A stretch of 64,000 nt of DNA, taken from NCBI GenBank assembly GCA_014529385.2, contig CM043967.1, positions 7,150,001 through 7,214,000 on the forward strand, read 5' to 3'. The translations under genes and the position numbers were made by a program. The stretch comes from Adiantum capillus-veneris (Eukaryota > Streptophyta > Polypodiopsida > Polypodiales > Pteridaceae). Positions 45,100-56,701 of this stretch are shown here, in pieces (positions within the stretch are counted from its first letter, which is position 1; every line of letters begins with the position of its first letter). Below the pieces are notes generated by a model that was given only the letters and a program-made list of their open reading frames with translations, was not told where the DNA came from and did not search any database.

Positions 45100-45214
45100 C
45101 ATAGTCTTTCCATGTGGATTATGCTATTAGGAAATAGGACGTAGCTAAGTAGATGAATGAGTAGTTTACTTAATGGAGAGAGACAAATTATCACACATAA
45201 GAGATTAGAGAGAT

Positions 45215-45262
<48 letters not shown>

Positions 45263-45888
45263 GAGAGCACAATATACGTGGTTCACCCAATGTGGACTAC
45301 ATCCACAGGAAAGCAGCCACTCAATGGCTTTAATACTTCAAACAAAAAGTAGGTTACAAAGGGATTATATCCGTAATAGAGCTCCCACCTTGCTTCACTC
45401 TCCACCTCACATCAACTTCACAATGCACCACAATGCTTCACAATTCATTTTTATGTGCAGTAGAGTCTCCTTTTATAGGCCAAAAGGGCTACCCTCTCTC
45501 ATGAGAGGCAGCCGTGTGTAGCCGCACTTGTGTTGACAAGTCCAAATTGGACCCTCTAATCTACCCAAGTGTGGCTGCCCTTGAGAAGACAAGTCCGCCT
45601 TTGAAATCGGTCACCGACCATTGAATTTAACCACCAGCCATTGGCCATTGACTTTTAACCACTATTGGCCACCGGCCAACCGATCGATCGTTATCCAACC
45701 ACTTTTCGGTCGCCATCCAGCCATAATATTCCAACGAAAAGAAATATTCCGACGATGGTCGTGAAAATTTTGGTTTTTGACGAGTGATTTTTCTTCACGC
45801 ACGATGGCTTCTCCTCATAACATGGGCCTTACATATGTGTTTTTAATACAAAAAATTACAAGGGGTAAATCAGGTTCCATACTTAAAA
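45100..45888 (-). repeat. Copia 3' LTR (minus)
   Basis: Lies directly after a copia polypurine tract on the minus strand. It carries a TATAAAAGGAG promoter box (near 45476) and GTGGTTCACCC...TGGACTACATCCAC on the plus strand (45280-45313), which I recognise as a recurrent plant copia LTR motif. The inner boundary is set by the polypurine tract and the outer end near 45100 is uncertain. Contains a GA microsatellite at 45216-45268. Confidence 0.65.
45216..45268. repeat. (GA)n microsatellite in copia LTR
   Basis: About 50 bp of GA dinucleotide with one interruption. Confidence 0.95.
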
Positions 45889-45900
45889 ATCTCCCACTTG
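45889..45900 (-). other. Copia polypurine tract
   Basis: CAAGTGGGAGAT on the minus strand, the standard plant copia polypurine tract at the LTR boundary. Confidence 0.85.
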
Positions 45901-46088
45901 GAGACTGATCTCCACACCAAACCTGTGTGACTGCTTTCCATCTTGGCTTCTTATCCTTGAATGCCGATTGATAGCTTTAGTTGTTCCTCTTCCAAAAGTG
46001 TGCATATGAAGTGATATCTCACCTCAATGTGCTTTGTCCTTGAATGAAAGGCTGAGTTCTTTGCAAGATGGAAGCACTTTGGCTATCA

Positions 46089-46700
46089 CTATACAAGACA
46101 CAATCGTCTTGTTTGAACCCAAGCTCTTCTAAGAATCTGTGAAGCCACAAAATTTATTTGCTTGCCTCTGTCATTGCTACATACTTTGCTTCCATGGTAG
46201 AAAGTGAGACCACTTTCTACAGTTTTGAATCCCAGCTTACTATTGTGCCTCCAACCATGAATACATAGCCAGTACTTCTCCTTCTCCTTCGAGTATCTTT
46301 GGCACTGCCATATCTGCATCATCATATCCTTGAAGAAAAATATCAGATCCTCCAAAATACAAACCATTTGTTGTTGTCCCTTTCAGATACCTAAGTATCC
46401 ACTTCACAGCTTGCCAATGCTCTTTACCTAGGTTGTCCATGAACCTACATACAACTCCCACTGCATGTGCAATGTCTGGCCTTGTCCAGACCATAGCATA
46501 CATAAGAGAATCTACCGCTGCCATCATATGGAACTTTAGACATATAGGCTATCTCCTCTTGTGTCTTTGGACACATATCCTTGGTTAGTTTAAAGAGACC
46601 AGCCAAATGTGTAGAAGCCATTTTTGCATTTTGCATTGCAAACCTTTCTAGTACCTTCTTGATGTAATCCTCTTGAGGTAGCTTTATTGTCTTCTTCATC
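46089..46700 (-). pseudogene. Copia RNase H and thumb region
   Basis: Frames 46445-46699, 46240-46527 and 46089-46367 overlap through frameshifts. They read KLPQEDYIKKVLERF, SLMYAMVWTRPDIAHAVGVV, WQAVKWILRYLKGT and GYDDADMA (the RNase H catalytic D region), then pieces near VESGLTFYH and LGFKTVESG. RNase H would remove template RNA during element copying. Multiple breaks make it non-functional. Confidence 0.88.
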
Positions 46701-46752
46701 CTGTCCCTTCATATCTTCGTACCAAGTATCTTCTTTGCAGCACCTAAATCTT

Positions 46753-47226
46753 TCATTGAAAAGATTTAGACAGCTCCTTTTTTAGGCCTTTGATATCCTG
46801 CATATTAGCACTTACAATCAACATGTCATCAACATACAACATTAGGATGATTAACTTCCCATCTCCCAAATTCTTTGTGTAGACGCAATGATCTGAGTTG
46901 AATCTTTTGAATCCATGATCCAACATCCATCGATCGAACTTCAAGTACCATTGTCTTGATGCTTGCTTTAAACCATACAAGCTCTTCTTTAATCTGCAAA
47001 CCATTTTCTCCTTAGCTTTTACTTCATACCCCTTTGGTTGAAGCATGTAAATTTCGTCCTCTAAGTCACCCCCGTGAGGGAATGTCGTATCCATTTGCTC
47101 AAGATTTAAATCATGAGCAGCCACAAGGTTTAAGACAAGCCTAATTGAGTTTATTTTTACAACAAGAGAAAATATCTTATTGAAGTCAATACATTTCTTT
47201 TGAGAAAACCCTTTTACCACAAGCAT
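46753..47226 (-). pseudogene. Copia reverse transcriptase
   Basis: 157 codons of well-conserved copia reverse transcriptase: VVKGFSQKKCIDFNKIFS, DLNLEQMD, GYEVKAKEKMVCRLKKSLYG, GLKQASRQWY, and the active-site LYVDDMLIV with both aspartates kept. TFPHGGDLEDEIYM replaces the usual A-F-L-H-G. It starts after a break near 47230 and joins the RNase H part through a shift near 46750. Confidence 0.92.
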
Positions 47227-47397
47227 AGACTTCTACCTTTTCTTCCCACCTTCTTCTTTCTTCAGCTTGTACACCCATTTGTTCTGAAGTACTCGCTTAC
47301 CTTTAAGTAACTCAACCAACTCCCATGTTTGGTTGCGATGTAATGAAATCATCTCCACTTGCATGCTCTTTATCCATTCTTCTTTGGATTCGTGTTG

Positions 47398-47772
47398 CTA
47401 CATAGCTTCCTCGTATGATTTTGTCTCTCCAGAATTTGAGATCAAGAGATGGTTGAAGGAAGGAATAAACCTTTCTAGAGGTCTACTTGCTCTTGTAGAC
47501 CTTCGTGAAATAGGTTGAGGCTCTTCATTTGGTTGACATTGTCGTACATTGTCACCGTTTGCACTCCTTGAGTCTTCACCGCCCTCAAGCTCGATGTACT
47601 CATCACTTATTTCTTTTGTTTGTTTTCTTTCCAGGTAATCTTTGTACATATTTTGTTCATTGAAAATTACATCCCTACTTCTAAAAGATTTTACCATCTT
47701 CAAGATTCCATAGGCGATATCCAAATTCACCTTCTCCATAGCCAATGAAGAAACACTTTTTGGACTTTGCAC
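47398..47772 (-). pseudogene. Copia integrase-RT linker
   Basis: 124 codons. It ends with STRASRPLERFIPSFNH and GETKSYEEAM, the usual lead-in to copia reverse transcriptase. The RSRDVIFNEQNMY segment is the conserved end of the integrase region. Confidence 0.85.
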
Positions 47773-48015
47773 CTAGCTTTGACCTTAGGCTTCTATCTAT
47801 GTGCATGAAAGGCCCCCACCCCAACACTTTGAGAAATGAATAATTCACCGGTTTACCTGTCCATGACTCCTCTAGAACTCCCCCATTCAATGTCATTGAC
47901 AATGACTGGTTGATTAATACACAAACATACTTACTGCTTTCGCCCAAAGCTCAAGCGGTAAGCCTGCATGTAGTCACATGCTTTGTGCTTGCTCCATGAT
48001 TGTTCTGTTCATCCT
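47681..48015 (-). pseudogene. Copia integrase, C-terminal part
   Basis: The main frame 47681-47947 has SWTGKPVNYSFLKVLGWGPF, then RSKLGAKSKKCFFIGYGEGEFGYRLW, typical of copia integrase after the core. Upstream to 48015 a broken frame reads MNRTIMEQAQSM and LHAGLPLELWAKAVS. The three catalytic residues lie in the part lost at the insertion point. Confidence 0.88.
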
Positions 48016-48933
48016 TGTTAGCAGCAAGCTAACTCGGATACCAATTTTCGGAGCTTCCATGTAAAAACACTTATTATTTTTTATAAATCGAGAATATTGT
48101 AACTCCTATTTTTCAGATAAACCTTGTAATTGATGAGCCGGGGCTACAAGCTTCCAGATTGTATCAACCTATACCTATCTTTAGTTAGAGCTCCCAAATT
48201 ATCAGTTTTGACCACCAAAAACCTTGGCGAAGGTATAAAAGCCAATTTTTGTTAGTTATTATTAAGTTTTTGGATAATGAAATACACAATGTGAGCTAAC
48301 GGTGCTCACTTCTCTCCTTCTTGCGCTTCCTACTCCCTAGCCAGTTGTCACATTGCAGTCGTGTTTGCTGCATTGCAACCGTAGGTAAGAGATCTACACA
48401 TTGACGTAAACACTTCATGGTATTCCATAGCTTTTGGCATCGTCGACCTGCGGCCTAATTTCATCACAAGTAGGAATTGACACTTTAAAATAAAAAACTA
48501 AGCATAGGCAGGGTATTGGGGTATCATTGATAAACATTTAGGTGCATTCTGGGTTGAATGAATAGGTCAAAAATCCACTGCTGTTAATAATCGTGATTTT
48601 GACACTTGACCTTAGAGTGGGATTTGAGACCATAAGCATGTGTGCTTAGGTCTTATAAACATGTCCTAGAAGTTTCGTTACGTTTGGATGTCATTTGATG
48701 TTGTAATGGATGTGATTTGTTTGTCGATGAGCGATTGGCTTTTGGTGATTTCAGTCACTTGAGTGTAGCTTGAGATAGATATGAGTTGTTTGTTGTTTTC
48801 CGAGAGATTGACAACCTCTTGTGGCCTCTATGCACTAGTTGAGTCAGATTCGTCCCATGTATTGACAATTTAATCGTGGTTCTTGCTAAATCTGTAATAA
48901 GATAGGATAGTGAAGTTAGACACACGTCCCACA
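48016..48933 (+). repeat. 5' LTR of gypsy element
   Basis: Starts TGTTAGCAGCAAGC and ends CGTCCCACA. It matches the minus-strand LTR at 40130-41039 throughout. A TATA-like TATAAAAGCC lies near 48233. The adjacent bases 48011-48015 (ATCCT) would be the left target duplication, but the right copy is not in view. Confidence 0.9.
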
Positions 48934-48935
48934 TT

Positions 48936-48953
48936 TGGCACCGCTACGGGGGA
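48936..48953 (+). other. Primer-binding site, tRNA-Asp-like
   Basis: TGGCACCGCTACGGGGGA two bases after the LTR, four mismatches to the tRNA-Asp complement. Confidence 0.75.
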
Positions 48954-49440
48954 TCGAAGAGACCTAAACTAGGAAAAAACACGAGCGTCTTGTGAAGTTA
49001 TCCTTTAACTTCCTCTAGGAACTCCTACCGTAAAAATTTTCTATTAGAAACCGCATAGCTTAAGATTGTCGTCTTTTGCTGTGTAGAGGTAGCTTGGAAG
49101 TAATCGTACTTGTCAAGTGCCTTTAGGATTTTAGGATTGTAGAACTAGATTAGAATTTTAAGAATGATTGATAGATGAGACAAGTCTTAAGATCAATGCT
49201 CAGGAAACCATAAAAATACAAGAGAAACGAGTGTTTGTTGACACTTTCCATAACCCCATTGCATGAGAACCTAGGAGTAGGGTAAGTAGGATTTTCAGAA
49301 CATTGCTCTCTCTGAAAGAATCATCGTGAGTTGTTATTTGAAGTTGCAAAATTTTAGGTCTATGGCTAGAAATAGCACAAAAAGACTCCAAACCACTCAA
49401 TCCGACTGGAGAGTATACTTAGAAGTTGTATGAACCAGTG

Positions 49441-50500
49441 GGTAAGCTCAAGGACATTTTGAGGTAAAAATTTCAAGAGTTTGCAAAAACTCAGATTATT
49501 TACTTGTTCTTGACATTTTAGGCCAAATTAAGTTTTGACTTGATTCATAGGCTTAAAATAACTCATGAAAAGACTCTCCATGACAAAAGTACAAAAGATT
49601 GCTAATTTTGAACATAAAGTAAATAATCACGATTATTTACTTTAGCTCAAATTTAGCCAAGGTTGATACATATGACTCATTGCATGTGTACAAACAACTT
49701 TTGTAAAGGCATAAAAGATTTGGATCACTAAACTGGCAAAAAACTGGTCAAAAACTAAAGTTTATACTAACTTTCTGAAACTTGAGTGTAATTTTTTTAT
49801 AAAAAAAAATATTCAAACTCAATGAAATTTGATTCATAGGCTTATATTGATGTGATAGACATGTGTACATGCTCACTTGACCAAAAAGATGCAAAAATTT
49901 GCCCGTTGTAAATAATCGTGATTATTTATATCTGCCCCATTTTTCAACTTTTTTGACTAAGTTAGCATACCACTAGTTTTATCATGTTGTAATAAGCCCA
50001 CACACCAAATTTGGTAAGATTTGGATCATTGGATTGAAAATTGTGACCAAAAATTGCAAAGTTGATGTGCGGACACAAAATTGATGACCATTTGACCAAA
50101 AATAGTCCAAACTTTATGAAACTTGGCTAGAGACCGTAAGTTGAAGTGCTTAACAGATCTATGTCAAGGTTGGGATAAAAACTTGCAAAAAGTAGCCAGA
50201 GTAAATAATCGCGATTATTTACATTTGCTTCAAAAATTGACAATCTTGCATATTTGAGTATACCACAAGGTCAAGCATATCAAGTAGACCACACAAATCA
50301 ATTTTGGTGAAATTTGGATCACAAAAGTGAGACTTAAGCCAGATTCTTGAGAACCGAGTCTACGAACACGAAACAGTTGATACAGATTTTGTCCAAAGTT
50401 ATTGAAACTTGTCCAGGGACCTTAACAGGTTGTATACTTGGCAAATCAAACCAAATAGTGGAAAAAAATAACAAAAGAAAATAATCACGATTATTTACTA
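49441..50500. repeat. Leader repeat array with palindromes
   Basis: Diverged units of about 275-300 bp. Each carries a near-perfect palindrome of the type TAAATAATCGCGATTATTTA at 49619-49640, 49908-49929, 50201-50222 and 50477-50498, with a half site at 49493-49503. Between palindromes there are recurring words such as TTTGGATCA and CAAAAATTG. Non-coding. It could be a transcriptional control array, an RNA packaging structure or a replication-related repeat. Confidence 0.85.
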
Positions 50501-50828
50501 CTCCAACGCAGAGATACCAATTTTGACTTTTTGAGCTTGTACAATGTTAGACCAGCATAATACAAAGCCACCGAGCAATTTTGGGTTCAATCGGATCCAA
50601 ATTGGTACATGCTCACTGTGTTTTCGAGTTGCAGATTGGTCCTTTGATTTTTGCCAAAGCTGAGTTTGAATATCTCAACTGCTGACTAAAATAGCTCGAT
50701 TTGCGGAATCAAGTTGTAGACGAGGAATTGACAGCTTGACGGAAGTTGCAGTTAAGTCAGTTTTTGGAAAAAATTGACAGCAAGTCAATCCAAAGAGAAG
50801 TACTCTATCCAGGGCTTCATAAGTCTTT

Positions 50829-52850
50829 ATGAACCTTAAATCTAGTCGTATACTAGGAAATCAGGGCATACTTGGAGAAACCTCCAGTAGAGTATCCACT
50901 GAAGAAAGCATGAATCAAGGCAATTCCTTGCACACTATCCATGAAGAAGTCTTAGACACTTTCTCAGATTCAACATCTAAAATGTCTTCTTATTCGAATT
51001 GGAAACCGGAACGACAATGCGCTATAAGCATATACTCTCTTTTTATAAAACTAATCGCCATGGAGCTCAGGTTTACCTGGATCCTAACGAAGAGTATGCT
51101 ATTCACATTGATGACCATGGTATTGAGTTCGAAGAGGAGATCAGGGCAAACAAACAAGGAAAAACGTACATGGATAGAAATGAAACTCAATACTTACAAG
51201 TCGAAAACCCTGATGTGATAGACAAATGGGGGTTAGAAGTAAATACCATAATTCCAGATATGGCCGCAAAAGAAGGACCACCAATTTTAGAATTCGAGGG
51301 ATACAATCAAACTGATTTGAAGCCTTTGAAACAGCTTGGTACTGATAATCCTAGGATCGGAGTCTATTGTTGGGAGGATAGAAATGTAAAAGATCTTCTG
51401 TGGACTTTGCATGCCATATTAGGACAACTAACGCCCATGAAGATCATCTATATCTTCAAGATCTACCACCTACCTATTTAAGGATTGTTGTAACAACAAC
51501 TTTGTTATGATGACTCCTGAGGAGGCGGAACAAACCAAATATCAAGGATATTCAATAAGGGATTGGATATTGGGCCAAGGACCAGAAACTATTCCAAGAG
51601 ATGAACACCGTGAGAGATCTTCTAAGAGTAATGTTAAGAAACTAGAAACCACCTCATCACGAAGAAAACCAGGTGACATTAAGGCCAATCCACGGCTACA
51701 TGAGTCACTATTTCCATCAGACTGGTTTAAAGGACTCGACACAAGACAAATTGCCAGGAGACCGGGAATTGAACCACATAGACGTGTCAGACCAACTAAT
51801 TTTCAAAAATGGATCAGAAAATAAAGTGGATCAGGGGATCCATACAACCACTTAGCAAGCTTTAAGCAGGTGCTAAGAGCTAAATGCATATTTGATTTCC
51901 ATACTCAATTCGAGGGGTTTGGAATGACATTAGAAGGAAAAGCATTGACATGGTTCCAAAACATTCCACCAAGGTCAATCATGGACTTGAACACATTAGC
52001 TCAAGGATTTGTAGCTGCTCGTTCCAAAATGGGGATCAAACACAATACGGTAGCTCAAATCTACAACTTTAAACAAAACATGGCGAGTATGTTAGGGACT
52101 GTGCAACTCAAATGAAACAATACATTGCCACATGCCCAGGGCTATAGATACCTGCAGAGGAATGACTAGTATCATTGTTCCTAGAGGGACTGCTAAACAA
52201 AGAACTTAATGCTATACTCTATAGCAAGAAGCATAAAACCCTAGAAGAGTGTGTGTCAGATGCTATTGACTTAGGAGAGAATTGCGATATTTTCAATGAA
52301 GAAGATGTCGCTAAGGGATAACCAAAGTGAGAAAACAGCATCCACTAAACCAGCTCAAGTGGAAACGGCTACTGCAGCACCACTTTCAGCCATAGAAGAC
52401 ATGCTCAAAAGGATGAATGACATGATGAATAACATGCAAAAAGCATCTATGAGGGGACCAGGGCAAGGAATACCTCAACAGGGACAACCAACTAGACCGC
52501 AAAAATGGTGTGCAATCGAGGATAAATGGACCAACCATGAGACCAGTGAGTGATACTACCAACCAAACTATGATGGAAATGTTCAGTACGTTCCAATGAG
52601 GCCACAAGGACAACCCATGAACATATACCAGCCTAACATGGCACCAATTCAAAGACCACCTATGGGTATGGAAAGACCTCAACGTGTGTTGGGTCAACAA
52701 CCTTCATATCCAGGACATAATGCAGTGCCTATAAAGTACATGTATTCAAAAGGAGTCATAGATGAACAAGCACTTGTGCCTGTTACACCCTATGCTGAGC
52801 CTAGTCCATCTATTGTAATGGTAGAAGGAGATTGGTATCATTGACATCCA
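50829..52850 (+). pseudogene. Gag of gypsy element
   Basis: Structural protein that packages element RNA. Several frames cover it: 50829-51218 and 50999-51481 (N-terminal part), 51507-51824, 51870-52115 with the capsid core (GMTLEGKALTWFQNIPPRSI and LAQGFVAARSKMG), 52296-52553 and 52596-52844 (Gln/Pro/Met-rich linker). A duplicate-like frame at 51673-51855 is a shadow. Stops and shifts separate the pieces, so no full Gag can be made. The zinc knuckles follow at 52964. Confidence 0.8.
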
Positions 52851-52963
52851 TCACCAATGAAAGAACCTGTGATGTATGCTCCACTAGAGATTGCACCAAT
52901 GTATTATGTAACTAATCAAGGTGAGACCTCGTATGGTAAGACCCATGATTAAGAACGAAAAAC

Positions 52964-53089
52964 TGTCATAACTGTGGTGCAGATGATCATTGGAAAAATG
53001 AATGCCCAGAGCCTGACAAGAACCTTAAGCCAGTGGAAGCTTATTACATACAATGTTGCAAAAAATGAGGACACTTTCCGGAAGATTGT
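52964..53089 (+). pseudogene. Two zinc knuckles of Gag
   Basis: The first, 52964-53005, reads CHNCGADDHWKNEC, a perfect C-x2-C-x4-H-x4-C. The second, 53054-53089, reads CCKK-stop-GHFPEDC, with a TGA inside and altered cysteine spacing. It matches the knuckle at 19318-19560. Both are in one frame between broken frames. Confidence 0.85.
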
Positions 53090-53353
53090 CCTAAAAATCC
53101 TTTAAACAAGGATAAAATGGTAGTAAATGTAGTCCAAGTGATACCTAGTAGCTCATTTGAAACTGAATAGATTGTTCCAATCAAGGTAATCACCAGAGCT
53201 CAGGCTAAGAAAAAGAAACATAACTATGATTCGGAGAATACAAAAATTGCCTCTCAAAAGACCAAAAGAAGCAGAAGCAAAAGGTATGAGCTGAGAAAAT
53301 AGAAACAACGAACTGAAATCAAGGAGAAAGAAAAATAACTATTCTAGGAAAAG

Positions 53354-53761
53354 GTGCAAGAAACTAGAAGCAAAATCAAAGAAACAATCGTGAAATTTGG
53401 AGGATTAATTTTGGTTGATAAAATTTTTGAGCCTATTAATGCAGCCTTGGAAGCCTACCAACAAGCAGGACTTAAAGCAGACCAAAACATGGAAAACAAA
53501 TGGAAAAACTATCCTTCTCCAGACATAGAAGCAGCTAAGCTTGAAGCTTATCAAAATTTGGTAAGAATCACGCAAGAAATGCTGGACAAACAAAAACCCA
53601 AGCTCGAAAGTATGGCAAAACCTGAGGAGCTTGAGGTACGAGACAATCAAGAAAAATCCAAAGTGGTGGTAGAACCCCACATTGAACCAAAAGAGCCAGA
53701 ACTTATAGTGCCGGACAACAAAGATGCCTTAGATGGAATTCCATTCGTAGAGGAAGACTAG
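53354..53761 (+). pseudogene. Gag-protease linker, helical
   Basis: 135 codons, Lys/Glu-rich and probably helical (NAALEAYQQAGLKADQN, AKLEAYQNLVRITQEMLDKQ). It ends with acidic KEPELIVPDNKDALDG. No catalytic motif. The frame continues with one stop towards the protease (53762-53998: EINDGSLTLKSAPVEEVW). Confidence 0.6.
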
Positions 53762-54112
53762 CCAGGACACTTATGGAAAAAAGTTAGAGAGATCAATGAT
53801 GGGAGCTTAACTCTAAAGTCAGCCCCTGTAGAGGAAGTTTGGTTAGATAATCTACCTCCTGATATGGACATGGACATACAATCCTTGTATGGAAATCGCA
53901 TATCTGAAGCTTTAGGAATGTCAAAACCATTGACCTTGAAAACATTACCCTCTTACTTGGGAGATAACGATGATGAATCCATAGTGTGTAAGACCACTTA
54001 AGTAAAAAGAGCGGAATAGACCCTAAAATTAGACAACATCCATTCAATCATGTCTACACCCATCCAATGCACTCTTACTTTGGGATAACTGTTAAAACTC
54101 ATACCATATCTA

Positions 54113-54601
54113 TTGAATGATCTACACAAAATGCTACAGAAGGTGAGAATAACGGGGCTGGTCGTAAAAAATTTGGAAAAATTGAAACACAAAATGGACA
54201 ATAAAGAGATTCAATCTGTTCCAATTAACAAAGTTGGAGAATACTACGAAGGAGAATACTACGAAGGGAAAGAAGGAAACACCACCCTTCTAGTGGAATA
54301 TAATGACATTGAAACCATGGCAATACTGGATAGTGGAGCAGGCATAGCCATAGCCACAAAAGCAATATGGGAATCTTGGGGACAACCAGCCATTAGACAA
54401 ACTCGAATGAAATTGCAATTGGCTGACGGACACATTAAAAGACCCTTAGGACTGCTTGAAAAAGTGATCGTTAATTCCTGTGGGATTGAGTATCAACACA
54501 CTTTTGCCATAGTAGACTTTGGAAAAAAAACTCAATTACGAAATCACATTGGGAAGACCTTTCATGCAATAGGTACATCTTATCCAAGATTGGGGAAATA
54601 A
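54113..54601 (+). pseudogene. Retropepsin (first protease)
   Basis: Aspartic protease that would cut the polyprotein. 162 codons. About residue 70 gives AILDSGAGIAIATKAIW with the catalytic D-S-G at 54329-54337, then MKLQLADGHIKRPLGLLEKV and HTFAIVDFG. The later I-L-G-R-P segment is shifted (LRNHIGKTFHAIG). It sits before the linker and reverse transcriptase, the standard place. A short duplicated EYYEG appears ahead of it. Confidence 0.85.
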
Positions 54602-54734
54602 TTATCTATACTTGAAACAAGTGGGATCGATAACAAGGGTTAATCTAAAAGATCACGCTTATAGACACATGATGAAAACGCCCATACAAGAGTTTGATTT
54701 AGTCTCTTCGGCTGAAACTAAACTTCCATCGTGA

Positions 54735-55130
54735 TTGAACAAAGACACTCCTATTTGGATGTGCGGAGCTTCAGAAAATGGAAGCTTAAAAAGAGAAGAA
54801 TTCATTTTAGCAAGGGATTGCACAGATGAAGCATATGTACCTGAACCTTTCCAGAACATTTGTTTGAGCCATTTGAGTGGACTCAAATTTTTAGCGACAA
54901 TGGATGTATGTGTGAATACGTCTATGCCTACTCAATTTTGCAATGAGGACGGCTATGACATAATTCTCATCCAAACGATTTCAACCCTCTACATTGAAGA
55001 TGAGATTGAGGAAACCAAGGACTTGATGAAAGCTCAACAAGTCTTTTCAGACCTCTACTATGATGCGACAGATACTTACACGAATACTCAGCTACCTCAG
55101 AAGATTCGGGGTCAGAAAAAGAACATGTGA
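54735..55130 (+). pseudogene. Protease-RT linker, first part
   Basis: 131 codons equivalent to 29717-30088 on the minus-strand copy (ASENGSLKREE, TMDVCVNTSMPTQFCNEDG, LMKAQQVFSDLYYDATD). Conservation between copies suggests a real role in the polyprotein, but no domain is recognised. Confidence 0.75.
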
Positions 55131-55278
55131 GAGCTAAGCTACTCATAAAAGGAGGGGAGGAAAAGTTTTTGACTTTCCAAACCAGAAACCGAGAAGACAA
55201 AAATGGTATAGACGAAAAAGAGACACCAAAAACCTGAAAGCTAGACCTATGCCTTCAGTCTCTAGTGAAACATAGCTC

Positions 55279-55608
55279 TTGATGCAGACAGATGCACATG
55301 ATTGTGTCAAGAACAAAATCATTGGTAGATATCCTTCAAATGAAAACCCAAAAATGTCAAAAACATCAAGAAAATCGAGGAAGGATACTCAAGCAAAACC
55401 AAAAAAACAAGAAAAGGAGTTAACCATGACACAAGTTGAGCGGAAAAAGAAGTATCAAGAGTTGAAGAAAACTCTAAAGGAGATATATACAATTAAAATA
55501 GAAACCACAGAAGAGGATGGTAAAGATGTAAATTCCATCAAGTATACTCTCCAAGATAAAAAATCATTGTCGAACAACCTATTAAAGAGAGCTACAAAAA
55601 CAGGGTGA
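55279..55608 (+). pseudogene. Protease-RT linker, second part
   Basis: 109 codons, very basic and Lys/Gln-rich (KKKYQELKKTLKEIYT), probably helical. It leads after a frameshift near 55600 to GESYEGPENAKKIDLVEP and the start of reverse transcriptase. Confidence 0.6.
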
Positions 55609-55689
55609 GTCCTACGAAGGGCCTGAAAACGCGAAAAAGATAGATTTGGTTGAACCAGGAGAAGAGCATAGGCCTACCTACATTGCAAA

Positions 55690-56700
55690 TGACCTAACAG
55701 AAGAAGAAGAAGAGCTTTTGTTAAGCTAGTTTAAAGAGTATAGATATATCTTTGCTTGGTCTTACAAGGATCTCAAGGGTGTTGATCAAAAAATCTATCA
55801 ACATACTATACCCATGAGAGATGATGCGAAACCAAGTAGAAAAAGACCATACACATATAATGAAACATTTACCAAGAAGATTAAAGAAGAGATTAAAAAA
55901 CTAAAGGAAACCAAATTCATTTATGAAATTGAACACATAGATTGGGTGTCTCCACAATTGTGGTAGTACCCAAGAAGAATGGAAAATTACGAGTGATGTG
56001 TCAACCTCAAAAAAGTGAATGCAACTACCAACTTTCCTCTTCCAATCACTGAGCATGTTTTCGAACAAGTTGCAGGAAAAGAATCTTACAGCTTCTTAGA
56101 TGGTTTTTCGGGATACAATCAACTTTTGGTTGACCCAAAAAGATCAGCATAAAACTGCTTTGCAACATAATGGGGTATTTTTGCCTATTGAGTTATGCCT
56201 TTTGGGTTAATTAATGCTCCTGCCACATTTCAAAGATTGATGAGCCATGCTTTTAAAGAATATCTTAGGAAATTCTTGGAAGTATATATGGATCATCTAT
56301 GTGTACATTTGTCAATCCGAGTTGATCATTTTGAACATCTCAAAAAGGTATTCGAAAAATATAGACTTTATAGGATTTGGTTAAATCCTGAAAAGTGTAC
56401 ATTCATGGGTAGACAAGGAAAAATTCTTGGAGATATAGTGCCTAAAAATGGCATAGCTATTGATATGGATAAAATTCATGTTATTGTTGATTTGCCTAGA
56501 CCAACAACAGTCAAGGGGGTTCAAGCCTTCATGGGACATTGTGGATATTACAGACGGTTCATTTACATGTACGCTATAATTGCAAAACCCATGTATAGCT
56601 TGATTACACACTTTGAGTGGACTGAAGCGTGTGAAGAATCCTTCCTGAAGCTTAAGCAAGCTCTCACCTCAACTCCAATATTGAAAGCACCAGATTGAAA
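55690..56700 (+). pseudogene. Gypsy reverse transcriptase, active site mutated
   Basis: Early pieces in shifted frames (55.69-56.19 kb) read FKEYRYIFAWSYKDLKGV, then PLPITEHVFEQVAGKESYSFLDG. The intact frame 56195-56698 begins MPFGLINAPATFQRLMSHAF and includes VYMDHLCVH, where the invariant Y-x-D-D is Y-M-D-H (CAT at 56294), then LNPEKCTFMG, VQAFMGHCGYYRRFI and the connection region. Loss of the second catalytic aspartate and the upstream shifts mean no polymerase activity. Confidence 0.92.
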
Positions 56701-56701
56701 T

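Larger units (their letters stand above)
45889..48015 (-). mobile_element. Copia element, 3' half, cut by gypsy insertion
   Basis: Minus-strand order integrase end, linker, reverse transcriptase, RNase H, polypurine tract, 3' LTR. The integrase reading stops at 48015 in the middle of the conserved NGVAERMNRT segment (only MNRTIMEQAQSM remains), exactly where the gypsy LTR starts at 48016. The missing 5' half should lie on the far side of that gypsy element, which is not visible in the window. Confidence 0.88.
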
